Of a stretch of 64,000 nucleotides of DNA, positions 41,933 through 52,293 are shown one piece after another. Origin of the DNA: Neptunitalea chrysea (GTDB lineage: Bacteria; Bacteroidota; Bacteroidia; Flavobacteriales; Flavobacteriaceae); NCBI RefSeq assembly GCF_027924145.1, contig NZ_BRVP01000004.1:124001-188000 (forward strand), written 5' to 3'. The first letter of the stretch is position 1; every line of letters begins with the position of its first letter. Position numbers and translations under genes: made by a program. The notes under the pieces were generated by a model. It did not search any database. It was not told where the DNA came from and was given only the letters and a program-made list of their open reading frames with translations.

Positions 41933-43669
41933 ATGACCCTCTCAAATTTAGATTTTGCATTATTAGGTGCCTTTTTTTTACTATCTCTATTAATTGGTGT
42001 GTTTTTGTCACGAAAATCAGGAACCTCTTCTAAGTCATTTTTTCTATCAGATAGTAATATGCCGTGGTGGCTTTTAGGGGTTTCTATGGTGGCTACAACT
42101 TTTGCTGTTGATACTCCTAATTTGGTGGCCGGAATTATTAGAGAGGATGGTGTGGCCGGTAACTGGGTATGGTGGAGTTTTTTGCTTACCGGTATGTTAA
42201 CGGTTTTCTTTTATGCCAAATTATGGCGAAAAAGTGGAATTACAACCGATCTTGAATTTTACGAAATGCGGTATAGTGGAAAACCTGCCGCTTTTTTAAG
42301 AGGGTTTAGGGCGCTTTACCTTGGGGTGTTTTTTAATGTAGTAATTATGGCAAATGTTTGTGTGGCAGCTATTAAAATAGGTCATGTAATGTTTGGTTTT
42401 AGTAAATATGAAACGTTGTTAATAGCATCTGTAATTACGGTGTTTTATTCTATGTTAGGAGGTTTAAGGGGAGTAGTGATAACCGATTTTGTGCAGTTTA
42501 TTATTGCAATGGTGGGAAGTATTTGGGCGAGTGTATATATTGTTAATTTACCTGAGATTGGTAGTTTACATAACTTGTTTAGCAATGAGTTGGTGCAAAG
42601 TAAAATGGATTTAATGCCAGATTTTGGAAACCCGTCTGTATATATACCTATCTTTTTGGTGCCATTGGCTGTGCAATGGTGGAGTGCTTGGTATCCTGGT
42701 GCTGAACCAGGTGGAGGAGGATATGTGGCACAACGAATGTTAGCTGCTAAGAATGAGAAGCATGCTACTTGGGCAGTATTGTTTTTTAATTTTGCTCATT
42801 ATGCTATTCGTCCGTGGCCGTGGATTTTGATAGCATTGGCATCGTTAATTATTTTTCCCGATTTGGGAGCCCTACAAGGTGCGTTTTCTGGACTAGATGC
42901 TTCGTATATTAAAGATGACTTATCATATCCAGCCATGCTTACATTTTTACCGTCAGGATTGCTGGGTATTGTGTTGACCTCGTTAGTTGCAGCGTTTATG
43001 AGTACTATCTCTACGCACTTAAATTGGGGGAGTTCATATGTAGTGAATGATTTTTATGTTCGTTTTGTAAGTCCGGATGCTTCTGAGAAGAAGAAGGTGT
43101 TGGTAGGAAGAATTTCTACTTTTATTTTAATGGTATTAGCGGCCATTGTAGCGTTATATGTATTAGAAGATGCTAAGGAGTCTTTTGATTTGTTATTGCA
43201 AATAGGAGCAGGCACAGGACTCTTGTTTATTTTACGTTGGTTTTGGAAAAGAATTAATCCGTTTAGTGAAATAGCAGCTATGATAATTTCATTTTTAATA
43301 GCTATCGTGTTTTTTATAGACACTAAATTAGAGTTACACTGGTTTGATACCATACCTGGTCATTGGAAACTTGTGATAGGAGTAGGGATAACTACTTTAG
43401 GATGGGTGTTGGTTAGTTTGTTAACCAAACCTTCTGACAATAAAACTCTTAAACAATTTGATGAGAAAATATTTGGAGACTCTAGTAAGAAGTTTGAAAA
43501 CTTAGGATATAAAATAGGTGCTTTTTTTATTGGTACAATAGGTATCTATTGTGCGTTGTTTGCTACGGGTAATTTTATTTATGGAAATCTTCTTTACGGA
43601 TGGATTTTGTTGCTCGTATTTATCGTAAGTTTTGTACTTATATATAGATTCAGGAAAAACTTGTTTTAA
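41933..43669 (+). CDS. Sodium:solute symporter (SSS/SLC5 family)
   Basis: 578 residues with about 13-14 hydrophobic helices. The N-terminal LLIGVFLSRKSGTSSKSFFLSDSNMPWWLLGVSMVATTF and FAVDTPNLVAGIIRE regions are typical of the SSS family's first helices and sodium site. The substrate cannot be read from sequence; sugars, amino acids or vitamins are taken up by relatives. It is divergent from pfkA and convergent with tamB, so it is a single-gene unit. The C-terminal cytoplasmic part is short. Confidence 0.82.
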   Translation: MTLSNLDFALLGAFFLLSLLIGVFLSRKSGTSSKSFFLSDSNMPWWLLGVSMVATTFAVDTPNLVAGIIREDGVAGNWVWWSFLLTGMLTVFFYAKLWRKSGITTDLEFYEMRYSGKPAAFLRGFRALYLGVFFNVVIMANVCVAAIKIGHVMFGFSKYETLLIASVITVFYSMLGGLRGVVITDFVQFIIAMVGSIWASVYIVNLPEIGSLHNLFSNELVQSKMDLMPDFGNPSVYIPIFLVPLAVQWWSAWYPGAEPGGGGYVAQRMLAAKNEKHATWAVLFFNFAHYAIRPWPWILIALASLIIFPDLGALQGAFSGLDASYIKDDLSYPAMLTFLPSGLLGIVLTSLVAAFMSTISTHLNWGSSYVVNDFYVRFVSPDASEKKKVLVGRISTFILMVLAAIVALYVLEDAKESFDLLLQIGAGTGLLFILRWFWKRINPFSEIAAMIISFLIAIVFFIDTKLELHWFDTIPGHWKLVIGVGITTLGWVLVSLLTKPSDNKTLKQFDEKIFGDSSKKFENLGYKIGAFFIGTIGIYCALFATGNFIYGNLLYGWILLLVFIVSFVLIYRFRKNLF

Positions 43670-43675
43670 AACTTA

Positions 43676-46600
43676 CTATTTAGAACCTTCTTCTTTAGAA
43701 GAAGGTTTGTTTTTTAGTTTTACTAATCCATCACCTTGTACTTCTACGCTTTCTTTTTTAGCTTGCTCTTGTTTACGTTTTTCAGCAGCCTCACGAGCTC
43801 TTTTTTCTTGGTCTGGGTCGTTATCTAAATATTCTTCCTCTTCTTTTTTACCTTTAAAAATGATTTTCCAAAGTTCTTTAAACGAATTGAAGTCTACTTG
43901 ATAAGACAAACCAATCCCTTGTGTATATCCTTGAGTACTGGCAAGAAAGTCTTGTATTTCTGTTTGCTTGTTGAATACTTTAGCACTAAGCGTACCTTCT
44001 TCGTTTAGCAATATTTGTACTTCTGCGTCACCGGCCACAACGGTTTCAGTAACACCTCCTACTGGTACACCTACTTTACCATTAAATAAAATACGATCGC
44101 TTATTTGGGTAGAAATAGTAACGGCAAACTGGTCATCTGTTCTATAGTCGTAGGTTGTATTTCGTTCTCCTATGTCATAAGATAGTGCAACATTAATCTT
44201 ATTACTATCTCCTCCTAATGAATTATTAATCTGACTAAATAATGATTCTGAAACTAAATTGTTTGCAACCCCCTGCAGTGCGGTATTATTATCTTCCCCA
44301 ATAAAAGTACCACTAGAAAGAAGGTAGATAGCCTGTCTTTGTCTTCTGTCTTCATCTTGTAAACGGTAGTTAAGTTCAGATGCCATTACAGGATTGGTAT
44401 CTGGAAACTCAATATCAAAACTTGTGGTAGGGTTCATTAGTTCCCCTTGAAGGTTAATAATTACATTGGTACGTATTTTTCTATTAAACTGATTGTTTTC
44501 TAAAAGTAATGATGGGTTAGCACTTAAAGGGTAAACGGCCTTTAAGTCTCTTAATACTGCTTGTGTAGGGTCGCCTTCCCAAGTAATACTACCTCCTGGT
44601 TGTAGTGTAAAGGTTTTATTTATTAAGCTGTAGTTTTTAAAGTTATAAGTACCTTCTGTAGTAATGAAATCTCCCCACATATTAAATTTACCATTGGTGT
44701 TTATTTCCATGTATAAGGTACCTTCACCACGTCCTTTTAATGTACTACCTGTTTTTCTATCTGTTACAATTTCAATTTCTGCTTTTGGGGTGATGGTTAA
44801 ATCAAAACTAAGCTCTAAGCCGCTGTATTCTTTAGTAACACGTTTTTTAGCACCTTCTTTGGTTTCGTTTTTACTAATAAATTCTATAAACGAATCATCT
44901 CCAATTGATACGGCATCGTTAATTGGTATTTTAAAAGCAGTTCCTTTTTCTGTAACACCGGCAACATCTATATTAAGAGCATCTACAGAGCCGTAAATAT
45001 CTGCCGATCCCCTTAAAAATGCTGTACCATAGAATAAGGTTTCTCCATCATCTTTGGTGTTAAGTACCAGAAAGCGCTCGTTATTAGTTACTAAGCCTAG
45101 GTTAAGAGCCCAGTCGTTAAATTTATTATGTGTGATGCTACCGTCTAATGAGGCAGAAGTACGGTATTTAGTATCAACGATGGTCACATTGTCAAAATCA
45201 AAAGAATCTCCTGTTAGAATCACTTTAGAGGCTTCTGAGAAATCAATGTCTAATCCGAGGTAAGGAATTTTTAATCCAGCTCCGAAAAGGTTTAGTAAAC
45301 CATTTATTTTAGGGTTTAGTACTGTACCTGTAATCTTAGCATCCCCGGTAACATAACCCCGCATATCTGAAATAACAATACCGCCCAACGGACTAAAGGG
45401 AGCTAGCTTTAAATTACTCAGATAGAGATTCAGATCCAGCATATTATTAGGGTTGTCTAGATTTACCGAGCCTATTACATTTAAGTTTTTGTTTTCATCG
45501 TTAATCACTTCAAGATTGAGATTGTAGTTAGTAAGTGATTTGTTACCTATAACATCCATCTCAAAATCTCCCAGAAGATTGTTGTTTAAAACAAAGTCTT
45601 TAATCGTTAAGTTAGAAGTGGGTAGATTGACGGTGTTTTTCTGAAAAAGTTTAAAATTACCATTGATGATTCCCTCCATACTTAAGCTGTCAATATCTGG
45701 TGTTATGTGTTCTAATTGCACATTACTAAATTGTAGACTCAAGTCTTTATAGGTACTATCAATTACTTTTCCTTTAAAATTAATGACTTCATTTTCATGA
45801 TTCATTACAATTTTATCTATTAATAAAGAATCAAGGTTTCTATCGAAAACAACTCTGTTTTCAGTATTACCTTCTTCATTTAAAAACCATTTATTTCCTT
45901 TAATAGTAAGGTCAGAGGTTTTTAATCCTATTACCGAAAGGTGTTCTTTATTAAAAGTATGATAGAAATTCAGATTATATAAATCGGTATTTTTTTTACC
46001 TCCTGAAAACTCTGTCCTAAAAAATAACGTGTCGTTAATAGTAGAGTTAATAAGACGAAAGTCGTTTATGTTGTAGTACTCAGTTTTAATGGTATTTACT
46101 TCTATAAAGGTATTGTAAATAGGATTTTTATTATCAACCTGTACATCGATATCATCTAGTATATACCCAAATGCATCAATAGAAGGAGATTTAAAAGTAA
46201 GTTTAAATTTATTATCTTTACTTACAATATTACCTCTAATAGTAGTATTCGGAGCAAATTCAATTTCAGGATAAAAAACATCTACAATCTTATCGTAAAT
46301 TTTAAAATTGAACTTTACGAATTGAGTAGAGTCAATTTCATGAGGTTGGTAATTAGGGTAAATACTTCCAATAGAGTTTTCTACCATTGGTAGAATTTGA
46401 TTAAATTTAAACTTACCGGTAACATTACCAGAAATAATATCTCGAGAGGTAACCTTAATGGTTCTTATATTGTCTTGATCAAACGAACTAATTACCGCAA
46501 AATCATCAAAGTAATATTTGTTGTTCTGATTGATGTAGCTTGTTTTTTCAAACTTAACAGAGCCTTTTAAATTGTCTATAGTGTTACCCTGAACGTTTAT

Positions 46601-48241
46601 GACAATGTTTCCTTTAAGATTAGAAATGCTGTCTCTTTCTATAATGTGAAGGGCATTTAAATTAGCATTGGCAACAGAGGTTTTAAACTCAAACGAGTTA
46701 TTCTTAGAAGCTAAATCAGCCAGCCCTTCAAAGGTGAAGTTTAGGTTTTCATCATATGACTTTAAATACCCATTAAAGAGTTGGTTTTTAACTTGTCCTC
46801 TTACAATAATATCTTTATAGGTATACTTGTTGCAATATAACTTGGTTATTTTACCATTTAAATTTGTATTTAAATGCTTTTGATCAAATCCTTTTCCATC
46901 TACATCTACCGCCAAAGAAACCTTGCCTAAATTTTTTTCATTAATATATTTCCCAATATTAAAATCGTTAAGAATAATATGTCCTTTATACGATGCATTA
47001 TCAATATCCTCAATATTTGTAATGGTTAAATCGGAAATAGCACTTCCTATTTCAGTTGTTAGTCGTACATCAGTAGTTAGGTAATTTTCGGCTACAGTGG
47101 CTTTACCGTTGATAGAAAATTTTCCGAAGCGAGTAAACGTACTAGGAAGTCTTTGTCCTAATAAATTAGGGAGTAATCCTGTAAGCTCATGGTAGTCCGA
47201 TGCTATTTGATCTATAGTACCTTCAATAATAAAAGGCTTGTCGCTTTCAAAAAGGTTAGTAAATGTATAGTCGCCTTTTATGATTGAATTGTCATAAGAA
47301 GCATTCAGTCCGGTGGTTTTTAAATTATTTAAAGTACCTGATATAGACGAAGAGGCACGAACAACTTTATTCTTACCAAATTCATTGTAGAACAAATTAA
47401 TATCATCTAGATGTATGTTAGAATCTTTTAGTTCCCCAGATACATGTACCAAGTTTAAGAAATCTAAGAAATCTTCAATCTTATAATCAAAAAATAGCGA
47501 TCCTTTTACACTAGACTTATCTGTACGTATATCAAAATTTGTTAATTTCATTCTGGTTTTGCTATATCCAAAATCACCTTTTAGACTAGCAACTTGTAAT
47601 CCGGTTTCTGTTTTAAAACCTAATTGTTCAATGGCAATATCTAAATTGGGTCCTTTTAGTTTAAAGGCACCTGTGTTAATATTAAGATCGTCAAAATTGA
47701 GAACTACCGGACGCTCTAAATTATCATCAATATATTTAAATCTGCTATTAGAAAGATTAATCTTAGAAAACTTTAATATAAACGGATTGGCACTAGGGGT
47801 GGTATCACCACTATCTAATTTGTTAACAAAAATGTCAAGATTCGATTTTTTTGCGCCTTTGTAGGTTTTAATTTTAACCAATGCATTATCTATATCTGCG
47901 TAGCCGAAATCTAATTTATTATCAAATATGTTGCGAGCACTTAAAAGCGATGTAGATATTTTTTTTACAGCAATTAAAGTGTCTTTTTTGTAGTCTTCTA
48001 TATATACACTTTTTAAATCGACAGACCCAAAAAAGGTAATGTGAATTTTATCGATATTTATATTGGTGCTGTAGCTCTCATTTATAGAGTTTGTAACTTT
48101 TTTTGCAATATACGATTGCACCGGAGGAAGTGCTAGAATGGTAAATACGAGTGTAAAAAATAGTAGTATACCTAGTAAAACACGTAAGAGTATTTTCCTG
48201 TATTTTTTGATACGACTATATGTTTTACCTTTGTCTTCCAA
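43676..48241 (-). CDS. tamB: TamB/AsmA-like translocation and assembly module protein
   Basis: 1521 residues. A basic N terminus is followed by one membrane anchor (about 14-32), then a very long region of repeating beta strands typical of the bridge-like AsmA/TamB proteins, and a DUF490-type C-terminal domain (about 1050-1440, with NLQGELMNPTTSFDIEFPDTN). The end is charged and Lys/Glu-rich (REAAEKRKQEQAKKE). TamB spans the periplasm and takes part in lipid transport and outer-membrane protein assembly. It is divergent from tsaD with only 25 bases between the starts, so the promoters must overlap. Confidence 0.85.
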   Translation of the reverse strand: MEDKGKTYSRIKKYRKILLRVLLGILLFFTLVFTILALPPVQSYIAKKVTNSINESYSTNINIDKIHITFFGSVDLKSVYIEDYKKDTLIAVKKISTSLLSARNIFDNKLDFGYADIDNALVKIKTYKGAKKSNLDIFVNKLDSGDTTPSANPFILKFSKINLSNSRFKYIDDNLERPVVLNFDDLNINTGAFKLKGPNLDIAIEQLGFKTETGLQVASLKGDFGYSKTRMKLTNFDIRTDKSSVKGSLFFDYKIEDFLDFLNLVHVSGELKDSNIHLDDINLFYNEFGKNKVVRASSSISGTLNNLKTTGLNASYDNSIIKGDYTFTNLFESDKPFIIEGTIDQIASDYHELTGLLPNLLGQRLPSTFTRFGKFSINGKATVAENYLTTDVRLTTEIGSAISDLTITNIEDIDNASYKGHIILNDFNIGKYINEKNLGKVSLAVDVDGKGFDQKHLNTNLNGKITKLYCNKYTYKDIIVRGQVKNQLFNGYLKSYDENLNFTFEGLADLASKNNSFEFKTSVANANLNALHIIERDSISNLKGNIVINVQGNTIDNLKGSVKFEKTSYINQNNKYYFDDFAVISSFDQDNIRTIKVTSRDIISGNVTGKFKFNQILPMVENSIGSIYPNYQPHEIDSTQFVKFNFKIYDKIVDVFYPEIEFAPNTTIRGNIVSKDNKFKLTFKSPSIDAFGYILDDIDVQVDNKNPIYNTFIEVNTIKTEYYNINDFRLINSTINDTLFFRTEFSGGKKNTDLYNLNFYHTFNKEHLSVIGLKTSDLTIKGNKWFLNEEGNTENRVVFDRNLDSLLIDKIVMNHENEVINFKGKVIDSTYKDLSLQFSNVQLEHITPDIDSLSMEGIINGNFKLFQKNTVNLPTSNLTIKDFVLNNNLLGDFEMDVIGNKSLTNYNLNLEVINDENKNLNVIGSVNLDNPNNMLDLNLYLSNLKLAPFSPLGGIVISDMRGYVTGDAKITGTVLNPKINGLLNLFGAGLKIPYLGLDIDFSEASKVILTGDSFDFDNVTIVDTKYRTSASLDGSITHNKFNDWALNLGLVTNNERFLVLNTKDDGETLFYGTAFLRGSADIYGSVDALNIDVAGVTEKGTAFKIPINDAVSIGDDSFIEFISKNETKEGAKKRVTKEYSGLELSFDLTITPKAEIEIVTDRKTGSTLKGRGEGTLYMEINTNGKFNMWGDFITTEGTYNFKNYSLINKTFTLQPGGSITWEGDPTQAVLRDLKAVYPLSANPSLLLENNQFNRKIRTNVIINLQGELMNPTTSFDIEFPDTNPVMASELNYRLQDEDRRQRQAIYLLSSGTFIGEDNNTALQGVANNLVSESLFSQINNSLGGDSNKINVALSYDIGERNTTYDYRTDDQFAVTISTQISDRILFNGKVGVPVGGVTETVVAGDAEVQILLNEEGTLSAKVFNKQTEIQDFLASTQGYTQGIGLSYQVDFNSFKELWKIIFKGKKEEEEYLDNDPDQEKRAREAAEKRKQEQAKKESVEVQGDGLVKLKNKPSSKEEGSK

Positions 48242-48266
48242 ATTTATCTAGTATTCCGATTATTAT

Positions 48267-49289
48267 ATGAGCACTAAAGACTGTTATATACTAGCCATAG
48301 AATCTTCTTGTGATGATACCTCGGCTGCTGTTTTATACAACGAAAAAATACTCTCTAATGTTGTGGCAAGCCAAAAAATACATGAGGCATACGGAGGTGT
48401 AGTTCCAGAACTTGCTTCAAGGGCGCACCAACAAAATATAGTACCTGTTGTTCATCAGGCTTTAGCTAAGGCAAATATCGATAAAAAAGAGTTATCTGCC
48501 ATAGCTTTTACTCGTGGTCCTGGTTTAATGGGGTCTTTATTGGTTGGAACGTCATTTGCCAAGTCATTAGCGTATGGTTTGAACATTCCTTTAATTGAGG
48601 TAAACCACATGCAAGCCCATATTTTAGCTCATTTTATAGAAGAAGCAGAATATGAAAAACCTACCTTTCCCTTTTTAGCTTTAACAATTAGTGGCGGACA
48701 TACACAAATAGTGAAAGTGAAGAGCTATTTTGATATGGAAGTAATTGGTGAAACGATTGATGATGCGGTTGGAGAAGCCTTTGATAAAAGTGCGAAGATA
48801 TTAGGTTTGCCTTACCCGGGTGGTCCGTTGATAGATAAATATGCACAGGAAGGAAATCCTAAAGCTTTTCCTTTTACAAAACCAAAAGTAGCCGGTTTAA
48901 ACTTTAGTTTTAGTGGTTTAAAAACGGCTATCATGTATTTTGTACAAAATAACGTAAAAGAAGACCCCGATTTTATTGAAAAGAGTTTAAATGATATTTG
49001 TGCATCTATTCAGTATACCATTATTAACATACTTGTAGATAAACTTAAAAAGGCGGTAAAAGAAACCGGAATAAAGCAAATTGCTATTGGAGGAGGAGTT
49101 TCAGCGAATTCAGGAATTAGAGCAAGCTTAAAGGAAGGAGAAAAAAGATTTGGTTGGAAAACGCATATTCCAAAATTTGAATATACCACAGATAACGCTG
49201 CTATGATTGCCATAGTAGGTTATTTTAAATATCTTGAAAATGATTTTGCAGATGAAAATGTAGCGGCAAAGGCTAGATATCATCTATAA
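48267..49289 (+). CDS. tsaD: tRNA N6-adenosine threonylcarbamoyltransferase TsaD
   Basis: 340 residues. The ATPase signature LAIESSCDDTSAAV opens the protein, His114 and His118 in VNHMQAHILAH bind the metal, and ISGGHTQ follows. It makes the t6A modification at position 37 of ANN-decoding tRNAs, together with TsaB and TsaE (not in this window). It is essential in many bacteria. It starts 25 bases from the divergent tamB gene and leads a run of RNA-modification genes. Confidence 0.94.
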   Translation: MSTKDCYILAIESSCDDTSAAVLYNEKILSNVVASQKIHEAYGGVVPELASRAHQQNIVPVVHQALAKANIDKKELSAIAFTRGPGLMGSLLVGTSFAKSLAYGLNIPLIEVNHMQAHILAHFIEEAEYEKPTFPFLALTISGGHTQIVKVKSYFDMEVIGETIDDAVGEAFDKSAKILGLPYPGGPLIDKYAQEGNPKAFPFTKPKVAGLNFSFSGLKTAIMYFVQNNVKEDPDFIEKSLNDICASIQYTIINILVDKLKKAVKETGIKQIAIGGGVSANSGIRASLKEGEKRFGWKTHIPKFEYTTDNAAMIAIVGYFKYLENDFADENVAAKARYHL

Positions 49290-49318
49290 ATTGTATCTTG
49301 CTTATAAATAAGAAATGA

Positions 49319-50026
49319 ATGCAACTTTTTTATAATTCTGATATAAAGGCAGATACTAAGCAGTTTTTTTTTGATAGTAACGAGAGCAAGCATATCATTA
49401 AAGTTTTGCGCAAAAATGAAGGTGATTTGTTGCACATTACTAATGGAGAAGGATACTTGTTTACCGCTAAAATAGTTTTTGCTAATCCAAAAAAATGTGA
49501 GGTTGAAATTATAAAGGCTGAGCATACGCCGAAACGTTCGTATTACTTACACATGGTAGTGGCACCTACCAAAATGAACGATAGGTATGAATGGTTTTTA
49601 GAAAAAGCGACCGAAATAGGGGTAGATGAAATTACTCCGATTATTTGCGATCATTCTGAACGTAAAGTAGTGAAGGAAGAGCGTTTTGATAAAATTATAC
49701 TTTCTGCTATGAAACAATCGTTATCTTGTTATAAGCCTATTTTAAATAAGGCTATTAGTTTCAAGGAGTATATAGAACAAAATCATGATGGATTGTGTTT
49801 TATAGCGCATTGTGAAGAAGGGGAAAAGGCGAGTCTTAAAAGAAAGGCAGTAATAGAGAGTAAAGTTACTATTTTAATAGGCCCTGAAGGAGATTTTTCG
49901 CCGCACGAAATAACCTTAGCGCAAGAAAAAGAGTTTGAACCTGTAACTTTAGGAGAACAAAGACTACGAACAGAGACAGCAGCTATTGTGGCTTGTCATA
50001 CAGTTGCTTTAAATAATATGCGCTAA
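49319..50026 (+). CDS. rsmE: 16S rRNA m3U1498 methyltransferase RsmE
   Basis: 235 residues. An N-terminal PUA-like region (HIIKVLRKNEGDLLHITNGEG) is followed by a SPOUT knot with MVVAPTKMNDRYEWFLEKATE, ILIGPEGDFSPHEI and VTLGEQRLRTETAA, the SAM-binding motifs of RsmE. It methylates U1498 of 16S rRNA. It lies 29 bases after tsaD and overlaps the next gene by one base (TAATG), so the three genes downstream form one operon. Confidence 0.92.
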   Translation: MQLFYNSDIKADTKQFFFDSNESKHIIKVLRKNEGDLLHITNGEGYLFTAKIVFANPKKCEVEIIKAEHTPKRSYYLHMVVAPTKMNDRYEWFLEKATEIGVDEITPIICDHSERKVVKEERFDKIILSAMKQSLSCYKPILNKAISFKEYIEQNHDGLCFIAHCEEGEKASLKRKAVIESKVTILIGPEGDFSPHEITLAQEKEFEPVTLGEQRLRTETAAIVACHTVALNNMR

Positions 50027-50667
50027 TGAAATATGTAGTATTCATAGGTATGCTGTTAAGTTCTTTTGGTGTTTTTTCCCAAGAGATAGCATTGTTAAAA
50101 TATAAAGGAGGTGGCGATTGGTATGGTAATCCAACGTCTTTACCAAACCTTATTCAGTTTTGTAACGAACATATTGGTACGCAAATACAAGAAAAACCTG
50201 TTACCGTAGAAGCGGGGAGTGTAGAGATGTTTGAGTACCCATTTATTCATATGACGGGTCATGGGAATGTATTTTTCTCAGAGCAGGATGCCGAGAATAT
50301 CAGGAAGTATTTGCTCTCAGGTGGTTTTATACATGTAGACGATAACTATGGTATAAAGGAATATTTAGAACGCGAATTGAAGAAGGTGTTCCCAGATAAA
50401 GAGTTGAAAGAGCTACCGGTAACACACCCTATTTTTCATCAAGTGTACAATTTTCCGAACGGATTGCCTAAGATTCATGAACATGACGGTAAGCGCCCTC
50501 AAGCTTTTGGCTTGTTTGAAAAAGATAGATTAATTTTTCTGTTTACCTATGAATGTGATTTAGGAGACGGATGGGAGAATAAGGAGGTTCATAATGACCC
50601 TGAAAATGTTCGTACCAAGGCATTACAAATGGGAGCAAACATTATTAAATATGTTTTTGAAAATTAA
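50026..50667 (+). CDS. DUF4159 family secreted protein
   Basis: 213 residues. A signal peptide (MKYVVFIGMLLSSFGVFSQ) is followed by the DUF4159 pattern: KYKGGGDWYGNPTSLPNL, VEMFEYPFIHMTGHGNVFFS, GGFIHVDDNYG and the late FLFTYECDLGDGWE. These proteins have a class I glutamine amidotransferase-like fold and are found in Bacteroidota and related phyla. The function is unknown. It is coupled to rsmE and to the TrmH-like gene by overlapping stop/start codons. Confidence 0.82.
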   Translation: MKYVVFIGMLLSSFGVFSQEIALLKYKGGGDWYGNPTSLPNLIQFCNEHIGTQIQEKPVTVEAGSVEMFEYPFIHMTGHGNVFFSEQDAENIRKYLLSGGFIHVDDNYGIKEYLERELKKVFPDKELKELPVTHPIFHQVYNFPNGLPKIHEHDGKRPQAFGLFEKDRLIFLFTYECDLGDGWENKEVHNDPENVRTKALQMGANIIKYVFEN

Positions 50668-51179
50668 TGCAGCAGTTAACACATCATCAAAATAGATTTA
50701 CAGCTAAGAAATTTCCGGTAACGGTTGTTTGTGATACAGTTACATCTCCGGCAAATGTGGGTACTATTTTTAGGACAGCAGATGCCTTTGGGGTAGAGAA
50801 TATTATTTTTTGTGGTGCTGTACCAGATTTTGGAAAGCGAATGCAAAAAACATCCAGAAGCACTGAGAAGTATGTACCTTTTGAATATAAAGAGGATATT
50901 CTGGATGTAGTAGCAGATTTAAAAAATAGAGGTTATACGGTATGCTCAGTAGAGATAACTGATACTAGTATTCCGTTACCGGAAGTGCCATTTAAGTTGC
51001 ACAATAAGATAGCTTTAGTAATAGGGGCTGAAAATTATGGCGTAAGCGAAATGGTGCTAAACCAATCTGAATATATTACGCATATAACAATGTATGGTGC
51101 TAATAGCAGTATGAACGTTGCTCAGGCACTTACGCTAGCGTTGTATGAGTGTACTAAGATTTTTGATGTTGTTAAATAA
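50667..51179 (+). CDS. TrmH (SpoU)-family RNA methyltransferase
   Basis: 170 residues, a short SPOUT methyltransferase. The three SpoU motifs are present: TSPANVGTIFRTADAFGVENI (motif 1 with Asn and Arg), KIALVIGAENYGVSEMVL (motif 2) and SSMNVAQALTLALYE (motif 3). Such enzymes 2'-O-methylate tRNA or rRNA; the position cannot be read here. It overlaps the DUF4159 gene by one base, and the AI-2E gene follows after 20 bases. Confidence 0.88.
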   Translation: MQQLTHHQNRFTAKKFPVTVVCDTVTSPANVGTIFRTADAFGVENIIFCGAVPDFGKRMQKTSRSTEKYVPFEYKEDILDVVADLKNRGYTVCSVEITDTSIPLPEVPFKLHNKIALVIGAENYGVSEMVLNQSEYITHITMYGANSSMNVAQALTLALYECTKIFDVVK

Positions 51180-51199
51180 CCTAAAACCAGTTACAAATA

Positions 51200-52288
51200 A
51201 TGAATTCAAAAATAATTTCTAGTGGTATTTTAAGGGCTTTTTTTATAATAGCCGCCATTGTATTGGGTATTAAGTTTATAGAACAAATACTTCCGGTAGT
51301 TGTTTATATAATATTAGCTATGGTTATAAGTTTGATGGGAAGACCTTTAGTTTCTTTTTTAAAGGAAAAGGTAAAATTCCCTAATACGTTGGCGGTAGTG
51401 GTAACCATGCTACTGTTAGTGCTTCTTGTTTTTGGATTTGTTAGTATGTTTATTCCGTTGATATCTACTCAGAGTGAAAACTTATCGTTATTGAAAATGG
51501 AAGATTTTAAAAGCAATTTTGATAGTCTCTATTTTGACATTAAATCATATTTAAACTCAAACCATATTGATATTGAAAAGGAAATTGAAAGTGCACATTT
51601 GCTTAATGGATTAAATTTTGATTATATACCAACTTTTATTAATGGGTTTATTAGTTTTTTAGGGTCTTTTACTATTGGATTATTTTCTACGTTATTTATT
51701 ACATTTTTCCTTCTTAAGGACGCTAAATTAGTGGAACGAACCATTATGGCGATTGCTTCTAAAAAGCAAAAAAGACGTTTTAAAAGAGCCATGGATATTG
51801 TGAAAAATTTATTGTCTAGATATTTTATAGGACTTGGTTTTCAGATATTAATTTTATTTGTGATTTACACGGTGACCCTTTTAATATTTGGAATAGAAGA
51901 TGCTGTGGTAATAGCCTTTATATGTGCATTACTTAATTTAATACCTTATTTGGGCCCTTTAATTAGTTTTTTCTTAATGATTCTATTAACTATGGTTAGT
52001 AATATAGGGTTAGATTTTAGTACCCAAATTTTACCCACTACCATGTATGTGATGGTTGGTTTTATAATAGGTCAGTTAGTAGATAATTTTTTTAGTCAGC
52101 CTTTTATTTTTTCGAATAGCGTGAAAAGTCATCCGTTAGAGATTTTTCTAATTATTATTATTGCAGGTTTAGTTTTTGGTCCTATAGGAATGGTATTTTG
52201 TATACCTGCTTATACGGTTATAAAAGTTGTTTTAAAGCAGTTCTTTCCAGATAATGTTGTGGTTCAGTTGCTTACAAAAAATATGTAA
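51200..52288 (+). CDS. AI-2E family transporter
   Basis: 362 residues. The protein has an N-terminal pair of helices, a central soluble region (LLKMEDFKSNFDSLYFDIKS) and a C-terminal group of about five helices with the family's LNLIPYLGPLISFF and the PxxFSNSVKSHPLEIF elements. AI-2E (TqsA/YdiK) permeases are sometimes linked to autoinducer export, but most members have other or unknown substrates, including sodium/proton exchange. It sits between RNA-modification genes in a forward operon. Confidence 0.83.
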   Translation: MNSKIISSGILRAFFIIAAIVLGIKFIEQILPVVVYIILAMVISLMGRPLVSFLKEKVKFPNTLAVVVTMLLLVLLVFGFVSMFIPLISTQSENLSLLKMEDFKSNFDSLYFDIKSYLNSNHIDIEKEIESAHLLNGLNFDYIPTFINGFISFLGSFTIGLFSTLFITFFLLKDAKLVERTIMAIASKKQKRRFKRAMDIVKNLLSRYFIGLGFQILILFVIYTVTLLIFGIEDAVVIAFICALLNLIPYLGPLISFFLMILLTMVSNIGLDFSTQILPTTMYVMVGFIIGQLVDNFFSQPFIFSNSVKSHPLEIFLIIIIAGLVFGPIGMVFCIPAYTVIKVVLKQFFPDNVVVQLLTKNM

Positions 52289-52293
52289 TACTA

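Noticed and set aside
51200-52288. Quorum-sensing transporter role for the AI-2E family protein
   Set aside because: No luxS or other autoinducer genes are in the window and most family members are not autoinducer exporters.
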